From Flavobacterium enshiense DK69 (GTDB lineage Bacteria; Bacteroidota; Bacteroidia; Flavobacteriales; Flavobacteriaceae): 64,000 bases of DNA. The notes under the pieces are model-generated. The model had not been told where the DNA came from. It saw nothing but the letters and a program-made list of their open reading frames with translations, and made no database searches. This document shows positions 28,741-36,578 of this stretch, one piece after another. How positions within the stretch are numbered: position 1 is the first letter of the stretch; each line of letters opens with the position of its first letter. Location: the NCBI RefSeq assembly GCF_000498495.1, contig NZ_AVCS01000015.1, positions 124,001 through 188,000 on the forward strand, written 5' to 3'. Made by a program: the position numbers and the translations under genes.

Positions 28741-28770
28741 TTTCAAATTCTGCAATTAAACGTATCTTTG
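28741..28770 (+). promoter_or_regulatory. Promoter of argS
   Basis: TATCTTTG (28763-28770) is a full -7 match and continues GCACCC. Upstream at 18 bases is TTTC (28741-28744), a near match to TTTG. The argS ATG is 22 bases downstream. The rest of the 252-base gap from 28541 holds the TTTGA repeat and nothing else recognisable. Confidence 0.55.
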
Positions 28771-28792
28771 CACCCTTAAAAAATCAAAAAAT

Positions 28793-30568
28793 ATGATGCT
28801 TCAACAAATTCTTACGGAAAAAATCCAGAAAGCGGTTCAGGATATATTTGATGTGACACTTGAAAAAGTGGAATTTCAGGCCACCCGCAGGGAGTTCGAA
28901 GGTGATATTACCGTTGTAATTTTTCCGCTTCTGAAACTTGTGAAAAGCAATCCGGTTGAATTAGGAAACAAAATCGGCGATTATCTGGTTCAAAATGTAA
29001 CAGAAGTAGCCCGTTTTAATGTAGTTTCCGGATTTTTGAACATCGTAATTTCCGATGCCTATTACTTGAATTTTTTCAACAGTATAAAAAATATCGACAA
29101 CTATGGTTTTGTAACTCCGAAAGAAGATGCAAAAGCGACCATGGTGGAATTTGCTTCACCAAATACTAACAAACCGTTACACTTAGGCCATGTCAGAAAC
29201 ATCCTTTTAGGATATTCCGTGGCTGAAATTATAAAGGCATCGGGCAAAAAAGTATACAAAACCCAAATTATCAACGACCGAGGAATTCATATTTGTAAGT
29301 CGATGTTGGCCTGGCAGAAATTCGGAAACGGAGAAACGCCTGAAACATCTGGTTTGAAAGGTGATAAACTGGTTGGGAAATATTACGTGGAATTCGATAA
29401 AGCTTATAAATCGGAAATTTCAGCCTTAATGGCACAAGGTAAATCGGAAGAAGAAGCAAAAAAACAGGCCCCGATGATTTTGGAGGCTCAGCAAATGCTT
29501 TTGGACTGGGAAGCTGGTAAACCGGAGGTGGTGGGACTTTGGAAAACCATGAACCAATGGGTTTACGACGGTTTTGCAGTCACTTATAATGATTTGGGTG
29601 TTGGTTTTGATTCGTACTATTATGAAAGCAATACGTACTTGTTAGGAAAAGAAGTCGTGAGCTTCGGATTGGAAAAAGGCATTTTCGAAAAAGATCCGGA
29701 CGGTTCAGTTTGGATTGATCTGACCGAAGATGGTTTAGATCGAAAAATTGTATTGCGTTCAGATGGTACAGCTGTTTATATGACACAGGATATCGGTACG
29801 GCGATTCAGCGTGTGAAAGACAATCCGGATGTGGGCGGAATGGTGTATACTGTCGGAAATGAACAGGATTATCACTTTAAAGTATTGTTTCTGATCCTGA
29901 AAAAATTAGGTTTCGAGTGGGCTGAAAGCTTGTATCATTTGTCATACGGAATGGTGGAATTGCCATCCGGAAAAATGAAATCCCGTGAAGGAACGGTTGT
30001 GGATGCTGATGATTTGATCGAAGAAATGGTCGTAACGGCACGTGAAATATCTGAAGAATTAGGGAAATTGGAAGGTTATTCCGAAGAGGAAAAAGCGAAG
30101 TTGTATAAAACCATCGGAATGGGCGCTTTAAAATATTATATGCTTAAAGTGGACCCGAAAAAAGGAATGATGTTCAATCCGGAAGAATCAGTTGATTTTG
30201 CTGGTAATACAGGGCCTTTCATTCAATATACGTATGCGCGTATCCAATCGATTTTAAGAAAAACCGACTTCGACTTGAATACAGATGCAGCAGTGGAAAT
30301 TCACGAAAAAGAAAAAGAACTGCTAAAACTAATGGAGGAATTTCCAGTGGTAATCCAAGATGCGGCTAAACACCACAGTCCTGCGTTAATAGCAAACTAT
30401 TTATATGATTTGGTAAGAGAATACAATTCATTCTATCAGGCCGTTTCTATTTTAGGGGAAGAGGATCTGGCGAAGAAAGTATTCCGCGTTCAATTATCCA
30501 AAAAAGTGGGCGAAGTAATCAAATCGGCATTTGGTTTGTTGGGAATCGATGTTCCAGAGAGAATGTAA
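28793..30568 (+). CDS. argS: Arginine--tRNA ligase
   Basis: Class I aminoacyl-tRNA synthetase, 591 residues. The N-terminal Add1 domain (about 1-110) is followed by the HIGH motif in FASPNTNKPLHLGHVRNILL, the insertion domain, and the KMSKS counterpart KMKSREGTVVDADDLIEEM. The C-terminal anticodon-binding helical domain ends LLGIDVPERM, the canonical ArgRS terminus. Two adjacent ATG codons open the gene (28793 and 28796); either may serve. It is transcribed alone; the next gene lies about 100 bases on, past a purine/pyrimidine inverted repeat. Confidence 0.97.
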   Translation: MMLQQILTEKIQKAVQDIFDVTLEKVEFQATRREFEGDITVVIFPLLKLVKSNPVELGNKIGDYLVQNVTEVARFNVVSGFLNIVISDAYYLNFFNSIKNIDNYGFVTPKEDAKATMVEFASPNTNKPLHLGHVRNILLGYSVAEIIKASGKKVYKTQIINDRGIHICKSMLAWQKFGNGETPETSGLKGDKLVGKYYVEFDKAYKSEISALMAQGKSEEEAKKQAPMILEAQQMLLDWEAGKPEVVGLWKTMNQWVYDGFAVTYNDLGVGFDSYYYESNTYLLGKEVVSFGLEKGIFEKDPDGSVWIDLTEDGLDRKIVLRSDGTAVYMTQDIGTAIQRVKDNPDVGGMVYTVGNEQDYHFKVLFLILKKLGFEWAESLYHLSYGMVELPSGKMKSREGTVVDADDLIEEMVVTAREISEELGKLEGYSEEEKAKLYKTIGMGALKYYMLKVDPKKGMMFNPEESVDFAGNTGPFIQYTYARIQSILRKTDFDLNTDAAVEIHEKEKELLKLMEEFPVVIQDAAKHHSPALIANYLYDLVREYNSFYQAVSILGEEDLAKKVFRVQLSKKVGEVIKSAFGLLGIDVPERM

Positions 30569-30583
30569 AAATAAAAGTGGCTA

Positions 30584-30648
30584 GAGAAAAGGGAAAAGGG
30601 AGAAGAGAATTACAGGTACAAGTTTTTAACTATTCCCTTATCCCTTCT
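30584..30648. repeat. Imperfect inverted repeat between argS and the SGNH locus
   Basis: Left arm AGAAAAGGGAAAAGGGA (from 30584) is complementary, with one insertion and one mismatch, to TTCCCTTATCCCTTCT (30633-30648). No T tract follows, so it does not look like a standard terminator, although it may still fold. Confidence 0.5.
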
Positions 30649-30670
30649 AACTAATCCCTAAATAAATAAA

Positions 30671-32125
30671 ATGAGTCAAAATAAATCCTACTTTGTTCAA
30701 TCGTTTACAATTTTTGCTGTTTCCATAGCGGCATTCCTTGTTTTTAAATCGATTTTGCCAAAGAAACTTTTTTCGGAGAGTACGGTTAATTCCAAAAATG
30801 TGGTAATTGACAGTTTGCTTTTGGAAGCTTTAGAAGAAGATAAAAATGCTGCCGATGGAGACACGCTTTCCAATCAGCCCATTTCTTTTACAGCTGTGGA
30901 CGGCATCACTTTTCCTGATGAAAAATTTGAGGATTATAAAGGATTTCAGCATTTGATTCAGTTTTATGAGAAATTGTTTCAGTTGGAAACCAAGCATCAA
31001 GGAAATGTTCGCATCGCATATTTCGGCGATTCCATGACCGATGGTGATATGATTGTTCAGGATTTTAGAGCCAATTTTCAAAATAAATTTGGCGGTCAGG
31101 GTGTAGGTTTTGTGAATATTACTTCGGAATCTGCAGCATCGCGTAATTCCATCAAACATGAATTTTCGGGGAACTGGAAAACCCAATCCTACCTGAACGT
31201 GAAAAAACCGCGCAGTCCTTTCGGTGTGAATGGTCATGTATTTTTTGCAAATGATACGTCTAACGTGGAATGGGTAAAATATAAGGCAAGTAATCTGCCA
31301 AACTTATCTGAATTGTACAATCCGACTCTTTTCTACGGAAAATCAAATAACCGAAGCGGGAAAATTGCTTTCAAAGTGGGGAATGATACGGTTTACAAGA
31401 AACTCTCTCCAAATAAGCTGGTTAATACTTTGGTACTCGGAAACACCACTAAAAATTTGAAACTTGATTTCATTAAAGCGGATTCCATTCCAGTTTACGG
31501 ACTGAATTTCGATGACGGAAAAGGCGTTCATGTAGATAATTTCTCGAACAGAGGGAATTCCGGTTTACCGATTTCTACCTTCAATACCCAGGTAATGCGT
31601 CAGTTTCATGAGAAATTGGGATACGATTTAATCGTTCTGCATTACGGGACCAACGTGTTGAATTACGGTTCCTTAAATTATACCTGGTATGAAAAACGCA
31701 TGAAAAACGTGGTGAATCATTTGAAAGAATGTTTCCCGGGTGTTGCTATTTTGATTGTTTCCACAGCTGATAAAGCCACTAAATACGATATGGACATGAA
31801 AACGGACTCGGCGGTAGTTCCGTTGACTAAAGCACAGAAAAAATATGCTATTCAGTCTGGAGCCGGTTATGTGAATTTGTACACTTTAATGGGAGGTGAT
31901 GGTTCGATGGTGAAATGGGTGGAAGAAGTACCTGCATCGGCCAATAAAGATTATACGCATTTTAATTACCGAGGCGCCAAGAAGATTTCAAGCATGATTT
32001 ACAATCAGGTTTATGGTGGTTACGAGCAATTTAAGCGCTTGCGTGCCAACAGAAAGCAACCGAAACCTGTAGAGAAAACAACAGATAGTATCAGCGTTAA
32101 AACCGATAGTGTTCATGTGGAGTAA
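30671..32125 (+). CDS. SGNH/GDSL hydrolase-like membrane-anchored protein
   Basis: A 484-residue protein with an N-terminal signal anchor (about 8-27) and a periplasmic SGNH domain. Block I is IAYFGDSMTDGD (Ser in GDS, about 121), block III is LHYGTNVLNYG, and block V is DYTHFNYRGA with the catalytic D-x-x-H. About 170 residues of beta-rich sequence are inserted between blocks I and III. It is a clear tandem paralogue of the next gene (compare FYEKLFQLETKHQGNVRI with FFEKLYLLETTKTGKVRV). It overlaps that gene by 11 bases and precedes an MBOAT gene, which suggests O-acyl transfer rather than lipolysis. Confidence 0.85.
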   Translation: MSQNKSYFVQSFTIFAVSIAAFLVFKSILPKKLFSESTVNSKNVVIDSLLLEALEEDKNAADGDTLSNQPISFTAVDGITFPDEKFEDYKGFQHLIQFYEKLFQLETKHQGNVRIAYFGDSMTDGDMIVQDFRANFQNKFGGQGVGFVNITSESAASRNSIKHEFSGNWKTQSYLNVKKPRSPFGVNGHVFFANDTSNVEWVKYKASNLPNLSELYNPTLFYGKSNNRSGKIAFKVGNDTVYKKLSPNKLVNTLVLGNTTKNLKLDFIKADSIPVYGLNFDDGKGVHVDNFSNRGNSGLPISTFNTQVMRQFHEKLGYDLIVLHYGTNVLNYGSLNYTWYEKRMKNVVNHLKECFPGVAILIVSTADKATKYDMDMKTDSAVVPLTKAQKKYAIQSGAGYVNLYTLMGGDGSMVKWVEEVPASANKDYTHFNYRGAKKISSMIYNQVYGGYEQFKRLRANRKQPKPVEKTTDSISVKTDSVHVE

Positions 32126-33536
32126 GCTTTTCATAGTGCTTTTTGGCTTGTTATTTTCGCCAACAGTAACTGCTCAGGTGGTCGATTCTACTATGGTGGA
32201 AGTCGATACATTGGATATGGAATCCAAAGTGAGTTATGGTGAAAATGCCATTTCAAACACCAAAGCCTTAGAAAAGTTCTTCGAGAAACTGTATCTGCTG
32301 GAGACGACTAAAACAGGAAAAGTACGTGTAGTTCATATTGGGGATTCTCACATACAGGCTGATTTGTTTACAGGGGTTATCAGAAAAAATCTTCAGGAGA
32401 AATTCGGAAACGGTGGTTTAGGGTTTTCATTTCCACACAATCTGGCAAGAACTAACGGAAGTTATTTTATGCGATATTCATCTAATGCCGATTGGAATAC
32501 GCATAAAATTACCAAAGAAAGAAACGGCAGTCCTGTTGGTTTGAGCGGCATCTCGCTTACCACAAAAAGTAAAGGTTTTGCGGTTGAAATCAATGTTAAG
32601 GACAACAATTATCAGTTTAATACGATGAAAATCGTGACTCCGGGTAATGCGGCTCAATTTGATATGGCAACCAGTTCTAAAACCATTGTTTTAGAATCGA
32701 ATGTGCCGAAGAAAATTGTTCACAAAATTAAAAACGGTGAAGCTATTTCAACAATTGCCGATAAATACAATATTTCCGTAGCCGAGTTAAAAAAAGCGAA
32801 CGGTTTGAAATCGGATAAGATCCGTGCCGGAAAAACATTGAAAATCCCAACGAATGAAATGCAGAAAAGAAGCGTGAAGCATTCTGAATTTATTCCGCTT
32901 CCGCTGACTCAAGATGCTGCTACGCATAGTTTTTATTCGGAAACGCTGATGGACAAGATTTACCTGATTCCGAATAAAAGTGCATCGACTTTTGCCTTAA
33001 ACGGATTGATTTTTGAAAAAAACGAACCCGGAATTACCTATAGCGCGATCGGTGTAAATGGTGCTAAAGCATCGGATTACAATAAATGCCCAATGTTTTT
33101 CGATCAGGTTCCTGCATTGGAGGCTGATTTGATAATCGTTTCATTGGGAACAAACGAAACATTCGACAAAATGCCGGTTCAGGATTATATGAATCAGCTG
33201 AGCACTTTTCTGTCGAACATTAAAGCTAAAAACCCAAATGCGGAAGTTTTAGTGATGTCAACCCCGCCTTCCTTGTTGTACCGTCGTTCGCTGAATCGTT
33301 TTGCTGATGATTATGCACGAGCTATCAATAATCAGGCTGTAGCGGGCAATCATGCATCTTGGGATTTATTTGCCATTATGGGCGGAATGTATGGCGTGAA
33401 CCGTAATTACCGTCAGGGTTTAATGTCGGGGGATAAGGTACATTACACTAAGGCAGGGTATGAAAAACAGGGAGCGTTATTCAGTCAGGCATTGATAGAC
33501 GCTTACGAAAATTTTAAAGCAACAAAGAAGAAATAA
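32115..33536 (+). CDS. SGNH/GDSL hydrolase-like protein with an internal LysM domain
   Basis: A 473-residue exported protein (signal about 1-20, ending TVTAQ). I use ATG at 32115; a GTG six bases earlier is possible. SGNH block I is VVHIGDSHIQAD (Ser about 78), block III is VSLGTNETF and block V is GDKVHYTKAG. Inserted between blocks I and III, at about 201-246, is a LysM domain (VHKIKNGEAISTIADKYNIS, then KIRAGKTLKIP), a fold that binds N-acetylglucosamine polymers such as peptidoglycan. It overlaps the upstream paralogue by 11 bases and ends one base before the MBOAT ATG. Confidence 0.87.
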   Translation: MWSKLFIVLFGLLFSPTVTAQVVDSTMVEVDTLDMESKVSYGENAISNTKALEKFFEKLYLLETTKTGKVRVVHIGDSHIQADLFTGVIRKNLQEKFGNGGLGFSFPHNLARTNGSYFMRYSSNADWNTHKITKERNGSPVGLSGISLTTKSKGFAVEINVKDNNYQFNTMKIVTPGNAAQFDMATSSKTIVLESNVPKKIVHKIKNGEAISTIADKYNISVAELKKANGLKSDKIRAGKTLKIPTNEMQKRSVKHSEFIPLPLTQDAATHSFYSETLMDKIYLIPNKSASTFALNGLIFEKNEPGITYSAIGVNGAKASDYNKCPMFFDQVPALEADLIIVSLGTNETFDKMPVQDYMNQLSTFLSNIKAKNPNAEVLVMSTPPSLLYRRSLNRFADDYARAINNQAVAGNHASWDLFAIMGGMYGVNRNYRQGLMSGDKVHYTKAGYEKQGALFSQALIDAYENFKATKKK

Positions 33537-33537
33537 T

Positions 33538-35223
33538 ATGCAGGATTGGTTTGCCCAAAATATTGCCTCACTTTTTACATCCATAAACGCAGAAACAGTT
33601 CAGAATTGGTTTGTTTATAATCCGAAAGAGCCTATTTTGTTCAATACAGGTCTTTTTTTAGGGCTGTTTTTGGTGTTTTACAGTATTTATATTGCGCTTA
33701 AAAATACATTTTACCCACGACTGGTATACGTTATCTTGTTCTCTTTGTTTTTCTATTACAAATCGAGTGGCGTTTTCTTTTTGTTGCTGGTAGGTTCTTC
33801 TATAGTGGATTATAATCTAGGGAATCTGGTACACCGAACGCAAAGTGTATTGAATAAGAAATTGTGTTTGGCTTTCAGTATTGTTCTGAATTTAAGTTTT
33901 TTAGGATATTTCAAGTATACGAATTTCATAATTGACACCTATAATTCTGTTGCCGGCGGTCATTTCGAATTTCAGAAAATCATTCTTCCTGTCGGGATTT
34001 CGTTCTACACTTTTCAGTCGATAAGTTATATTATTGAGATTTACCGTAAAGAAATTGAACCTACTAAGAACTATGTGGATTACTTGTTTTTCGTGTCGTT
34101 TTTCCCTCAGTTGGTAGCGGGGCCGATCGTACGTGCAAAGGATTTTCTTCCGCAGATTTATCAGAAATTAAATGTAACCAAGGAAGATATCAACAGGGCT
34201 TTTTTGTTGATTATAGGCGGATTGATTAAGAAAACAGTAATTTCCGATTATATATCCATCAATTTTGTGGACCGTGTTTTTGATGCTCCTTCTGCTTACA
34301 CAGCTTTTGAAAATCTGATGGCGTCTTATGGTTATGCGATTCAGATTTATTGTGACTTTTCGGGATATTCCGATATGGCTATAGGTGTGGCTTTATTGCT
34401 TGGTTTTAAATTGCCAACCAACTTCAGAACGCCATATCAGTCGGCATCTATAACCGAATTCTGGAGAAGATGGCACATATCATTGTCAACGTGGTTAAAA
34501 GACTTTTTATATATATCGGTAGGAGGTAACCGTAATGGTACGTTTGCAGGATTTTTATTCCCGGCCTTATTTTTCTTCGGATTGATTGTGTGGGGAATTA
34601 CGCAGTCGCCTATCAGTAATATTCCGCTTATTGTAGCTGTTGGCGCTACAGTTCTTTTTGCACTGACCTGTTTGTTGTCTAAAGAAAAAGAACGCACACT
34701 GTTTACCAATGTCAATCTGATGACAACAATGTTATTGGGGGGATTATGGCATGGAGCCAGTCTGCGTTTCATCATTTGGGGGGCATTGCACGGAATGGCT
34801 TTGGCGGTGCATAAGATTATTATGGAGTTTTTTCCTTCCAAAAAGGATGCTAAACCATCTTTTTTAGGCACTGTTTGGCTGGTAGTGTCAGTATTGCTGA
34901 CCTTTCATTTTGTAACGTTCTGTTGGATTTTCTTTCGCGCTAAAGATTTTACTACCGCGTTGGAATTAATCAACAATATTGGGAAAGTAACGTTTGATTG
35001 GGAACAATGGAAAATTGTCGGGCAAGGGTATAAAAATGTATTTCTGCTTATGGCAATAGGATTCGCATGGCATTATCTTCCTGAAAAGTTGGTGGAAAAA
35101 ATGCAGGGTATTTTCAAAGCCTTACCGATTATTTTGAAAGCGATACTTTTAGGATTGGTGTATTGGTTGGTTTATGCTACCGCTTCTGCAGGTCCTCAGC
35201 CTTTTATTTATTTCCAATTCTAA
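33538..35223 (+). CDS. MBOAT family membrane O-acyltransferase (AlgI/PatA-like)
   Basis: A 561-residue polytopic membrane protein with a dozen or so helices. Family marks are FSGYSDMAIGVALLLGF, ITEFWRRWHISLSTWLKDF and the catalytic His (about 405) in GGLWHGASLRFIIWGALHG. AlgI, PatA and DltB are relatives; they pass acyl groups across the inner membrane to a periplasmic transferase. It starts one base after the LysM-SGNH gene, so the three genes form one unit. By analogy with PatA/PatB and AlgI/AlgJ/AlgX it supplies acetyl groups to the two SGNH proteins. The final acceptor is unknown. Confidence 0.92.
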   Translation: MQDWFAQNIASLFTSINAETVQNWFVYNPKEPILFNTGLFLGLFLVFYSIYIALKNTFYPRLVYVILFSLFFYYKSSGVFFLLLVGSSIVDYNLGNLVHRTQSVLNKKLCLAFSIVLNLSFLGYFKYTNFIIDTYNSVAGGHFEFQKIILPVGISFYTFQSISYIIEIYRKEIEPTKNYVDYLFFVSFFPQLVAGPIVRAKDFLPQIYQKLNVTKEDINRAFLLIIGGLIKKTVISDYISINFVDRVFDAPSAYTAFENLMASYGYAIQIYCDFSGYSDMAIGVALLLGFKLPTNFRTPYQSASITEFWRRWHISLSTWLKDFLYISVGGNRNGTFAGFLFPALFFFGLIVWGITQSPISNIPLIVAVGATVLFALTCLLSKEKERTLFTNVNLMTTMLLGGLWHGASLRFIIWGALHGMALAVHKIIMEFFPSKKDAKPSFLGTVWLVVSVLLTFHFVTFCWIFFRAKDFTTALELINNIGKVTFDWEQWKIVGQGYKNVFLLMAIGFAWHYLPEKLVEKMQGIFKALPIILKAILLGLVYWLVYATASAGPQPFIYFQF

Positions 35224-35254
35224 TTTTTAAGAAAATTATAAGATTTTAAAAAAT

Positions 35255-35283
35255 TTTGTGATTCAAATTTATTTTTATATTTG
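35255..35283 (+). promoter_or_regulatory. Promoter before the Cys-rich protein gene
   Basis: TTTG (35255-35258), a 17-base spacer and TATATTTG (35276-35283). The ATG at 35289 is only six bases beyond the box, so the transcript may begin at or next to the start codon. Confidence 0.5.
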
Positions 35284-35288
35284 AATCG

Positions 35289-35621
35289 ATGAAAGTTTTA
35301 ACAACCATACTAACCTTTTATTTTGTGCTTCTTTCAGGAGTCTCTACACTGCGTGTGGTAAAGTCGCATTTTTCCGACTGTTGCGAAGCTTTGGCGGATA
35401 ATGGTTGTTGTCAAACTGGTGGTGTGCCTGAAGGCTGTCAGAAAGAGAAATGTGTTTTGAATCTGAATTTTTCGGCCGGACAGTTTATCGTTCAACAGAT
35501 TCAGAATCTATCTATACCTGATGTTTTTGATGATAATAAACAGAATAAGTTAATTTACGAAAAAACGTTTATACCTAATTATTACAATACGTTTTGGCAT
35601 CCGCCGGAAACAAACGCCTAA
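35289..35621 (+). CDS. Small exported Cys-rich protein
   Basis: A 110-residue protein with an N-terminal hydrophobic segment (MKVLTTILTFYFVLLSGVST). Six cysteines cluster within about 30 residues: DCCEALADNGCC, then EGCQKEKC. The C-terminus is polar and ends FWHPPETNA. The CC-x8-CC-x8-C-x3-C pattern suggests metal binding or disulfides. It recalls the HYC_CC_PP family of small Bacteroidota proteins found near metal transporters, but the HYC part is absent, so I do not assign it. A second small Cys-rich gene follows 67 bases on. Confidence 0.7.
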   Translation: MKVLTTILTFYFVLLSGVSTLRVVKSHFSDCCEALADNGCCQTGGVPEGCQKEKCVLNLNFSAGQFIVQQIQNLSIPDVFDDNKQNKLIYEKTFIPNYYNTFWHPPETNA

Positions 35622-35688
35622 TAACTAAACATCAATCAAGAAACAAATTGAAAAACAAACAATTAAATAATTTTAAAACAAAAACATT

Positions 35689-35880
35689 ATGAAAAATATC
35701 GTAGCAATTTTAGCAGTAGCATTATTTACAGTATCAATGAACGTAACTGCTCAGGAGAAAAAACAAGCTGGCCCAGCTAAGAAAGAGGCAACCACTAAAA
35801 AAGCAGCTTGTTCTGCAGAAGAGAAAAAAGCATGTGCATCAGGTGAGAAAAAATCTTGCTGTGCTGCTAAAAAAGCATAA
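35689..35880 (+). CDS. Small exported Lys/Cys-rich peptide
   Basis: A 63-residue peptide: signal MKNIVAILAVALFTVSMNVT followed by a mature part of about 41 residues. That part contains four Cys and twelve Lys, all lysines as six KK pairs, plus Ala and Glu (KKAACSAEEKKACASGEKK). The regular KK spacing and the CC pair suggest an unstructured, possibly metal-binding periplasmic peptide. It is probably co-transcribed with the Cys-rich gene upstream; a strong terminator follows. Function unknown. Confidence 0.72.
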   Translation: MKNIVAILAVALFTVSMNVTAQEKKQAGPAKKEATTKKAACSAEEKKACASGEKKSCCAAKKA

Positions 35881-35901
35881 TTTTTTAAGATTATCAGTTA
35901 G

Positions 35902-35931
35902 ACGTCCCGAGAAATCGGGGCGTTTTTTTTT
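35902..35931 (+). terminator. Terminator after the Cys-rich pair
   Basis: ACGTCCCGA / TCGGGGCGT with a GAAA tetraloop (35902-35923) and nine T. Confidence 0.88.
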
Positions 35932-35990
35932 GAATGGTTTTGTTTTAAAAAAAAGCAGTATATTTATGCAAGTAATTAAAAGTCAACATC

Positions 35991-36458
35991 ATGAGAAAAA
36001 TAATGAACCTTTCAATAGCAGTTGTTTTGCTTGCGGTTAGTTTTGGTTGTTCCGACAGTAACGACAGTAGTAGTTCATCGTCAAACAACAGTCAGACCAT
36101 CAATGAGATAAAAAGTGCCGTTACGTCGGGAACCTGGAGAATAACCTATTTTTTCGATTCAGATACTAATGAAACGTCCCATTTTGCAGGATACAATTTT
36201 ACCTTTGGATCGAGTGGTGCTTTAACAGCGACCAATGGAAGCAATACCTATACCGGGACATGGTCAGTTACGGAGAGCAGCAGTAGCGATGACAGTCCGG
36301 AAGACGTTCACTTTAATGTTGGTTTTGATTCTCCGCCTGACTTCGAGGATTTGACAGACGATTGGGAAGTGATGGGAAATACTTCCACAAAAATACAGTT
36401 AACCGATGTTAGCGGTGGTGGAGGAGGAACTGATTATCTCACTTTTGAAAAGAATTAA
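35991..36458 (+). CDS. Ser-rich lipoprotein of unknown function
   Basis: A 155-residue predicted lipoprotein: MRKIMNLSIAVVLLAVSFGC with lipobox SFGC, then a serine/asparagine-rich linker and a beta-rich domain (TSGTWRITYFFDSDTNETSH, then GTWSVTE). The pattern resembles the small lipocalin-like lipoproteins of Bacteroidota. ATG at 36003 is an alternative start. It has its own possible box (TATATTTA, 35959-35966) and terminator, so it is transcribed alone. No function can be assigned. Confidence 0.72.
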   Translation: MRKIMNLSIAVVLLAVSFGCSDSNDSSSSSSNNSQTINEIKSAVTSGTWRITYFFDSDTNETSHFAGYNFTFGSSGALTATNGSNTYTGTWSVTESSSSDDSPEDVHFNVGFDSPPDFEDLTDDWEVMGNTSTKIQLTDVSGGGGGTDYLTFEKN

Positions 36459-36465
36459 TACACAG

Positions 36466-36489
36466 AACCAGTCAGCAGACTGGTTTTTT
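36466..36489 (+). terminator. Terminator after the Ser-rich lipoprotein gene
   Basis: ACCAGTC-AGCA-GACTGGT (36467-36484) followed by six T. Confidence 0.85.
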
Positions 36490-36507
36490 AGTGTAAGGAA
36501 GTTAAAA

Positions 36508-36560
36508 CTTTGCGCCTCTGTCACTTTGCACCTTTGCGACTTTATATTATCTTTGCACCT
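36508..36560 (+). repeat. Four CTTTGC[GA][CA]CT units before ffh
   Basis: CTTTGCGCCT (36508), CTTTGCACCT (36524), CTTTGCGACT (36532) and CTTTGCACCT (36551). The second supplies the promoter's TTTG and the fourth its -7 box. Confidence 0.7.
36525..36555 (+). promoter_or_regulatory. Promoter of ffh
   Basis: TTTG (36525-36528), exactly 19 bases, TATCTTTG (36548-36555). It continues GCACCT, and the ffh ATG is 23 bases downstream. Full match to the Bacteroidetes consensus. Confidence 0.7.
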
Positions 36561-36578
36561 CATTAAACAAAAACTATC

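Noticed and set aside
34437..34871. A 144-codon frame opposite the MBOAT gene
   Set aside because: Antisense to conserved MBOAT motifs, including the catalytic His region; composition gives no sign of coding.
35289..35621. Assignment of the Cys-rich protein to the HYC_CC_PP family
   Set aside because: CC pairs and a late PP are present, but the HYC motif is missing, so the family name is not supported.
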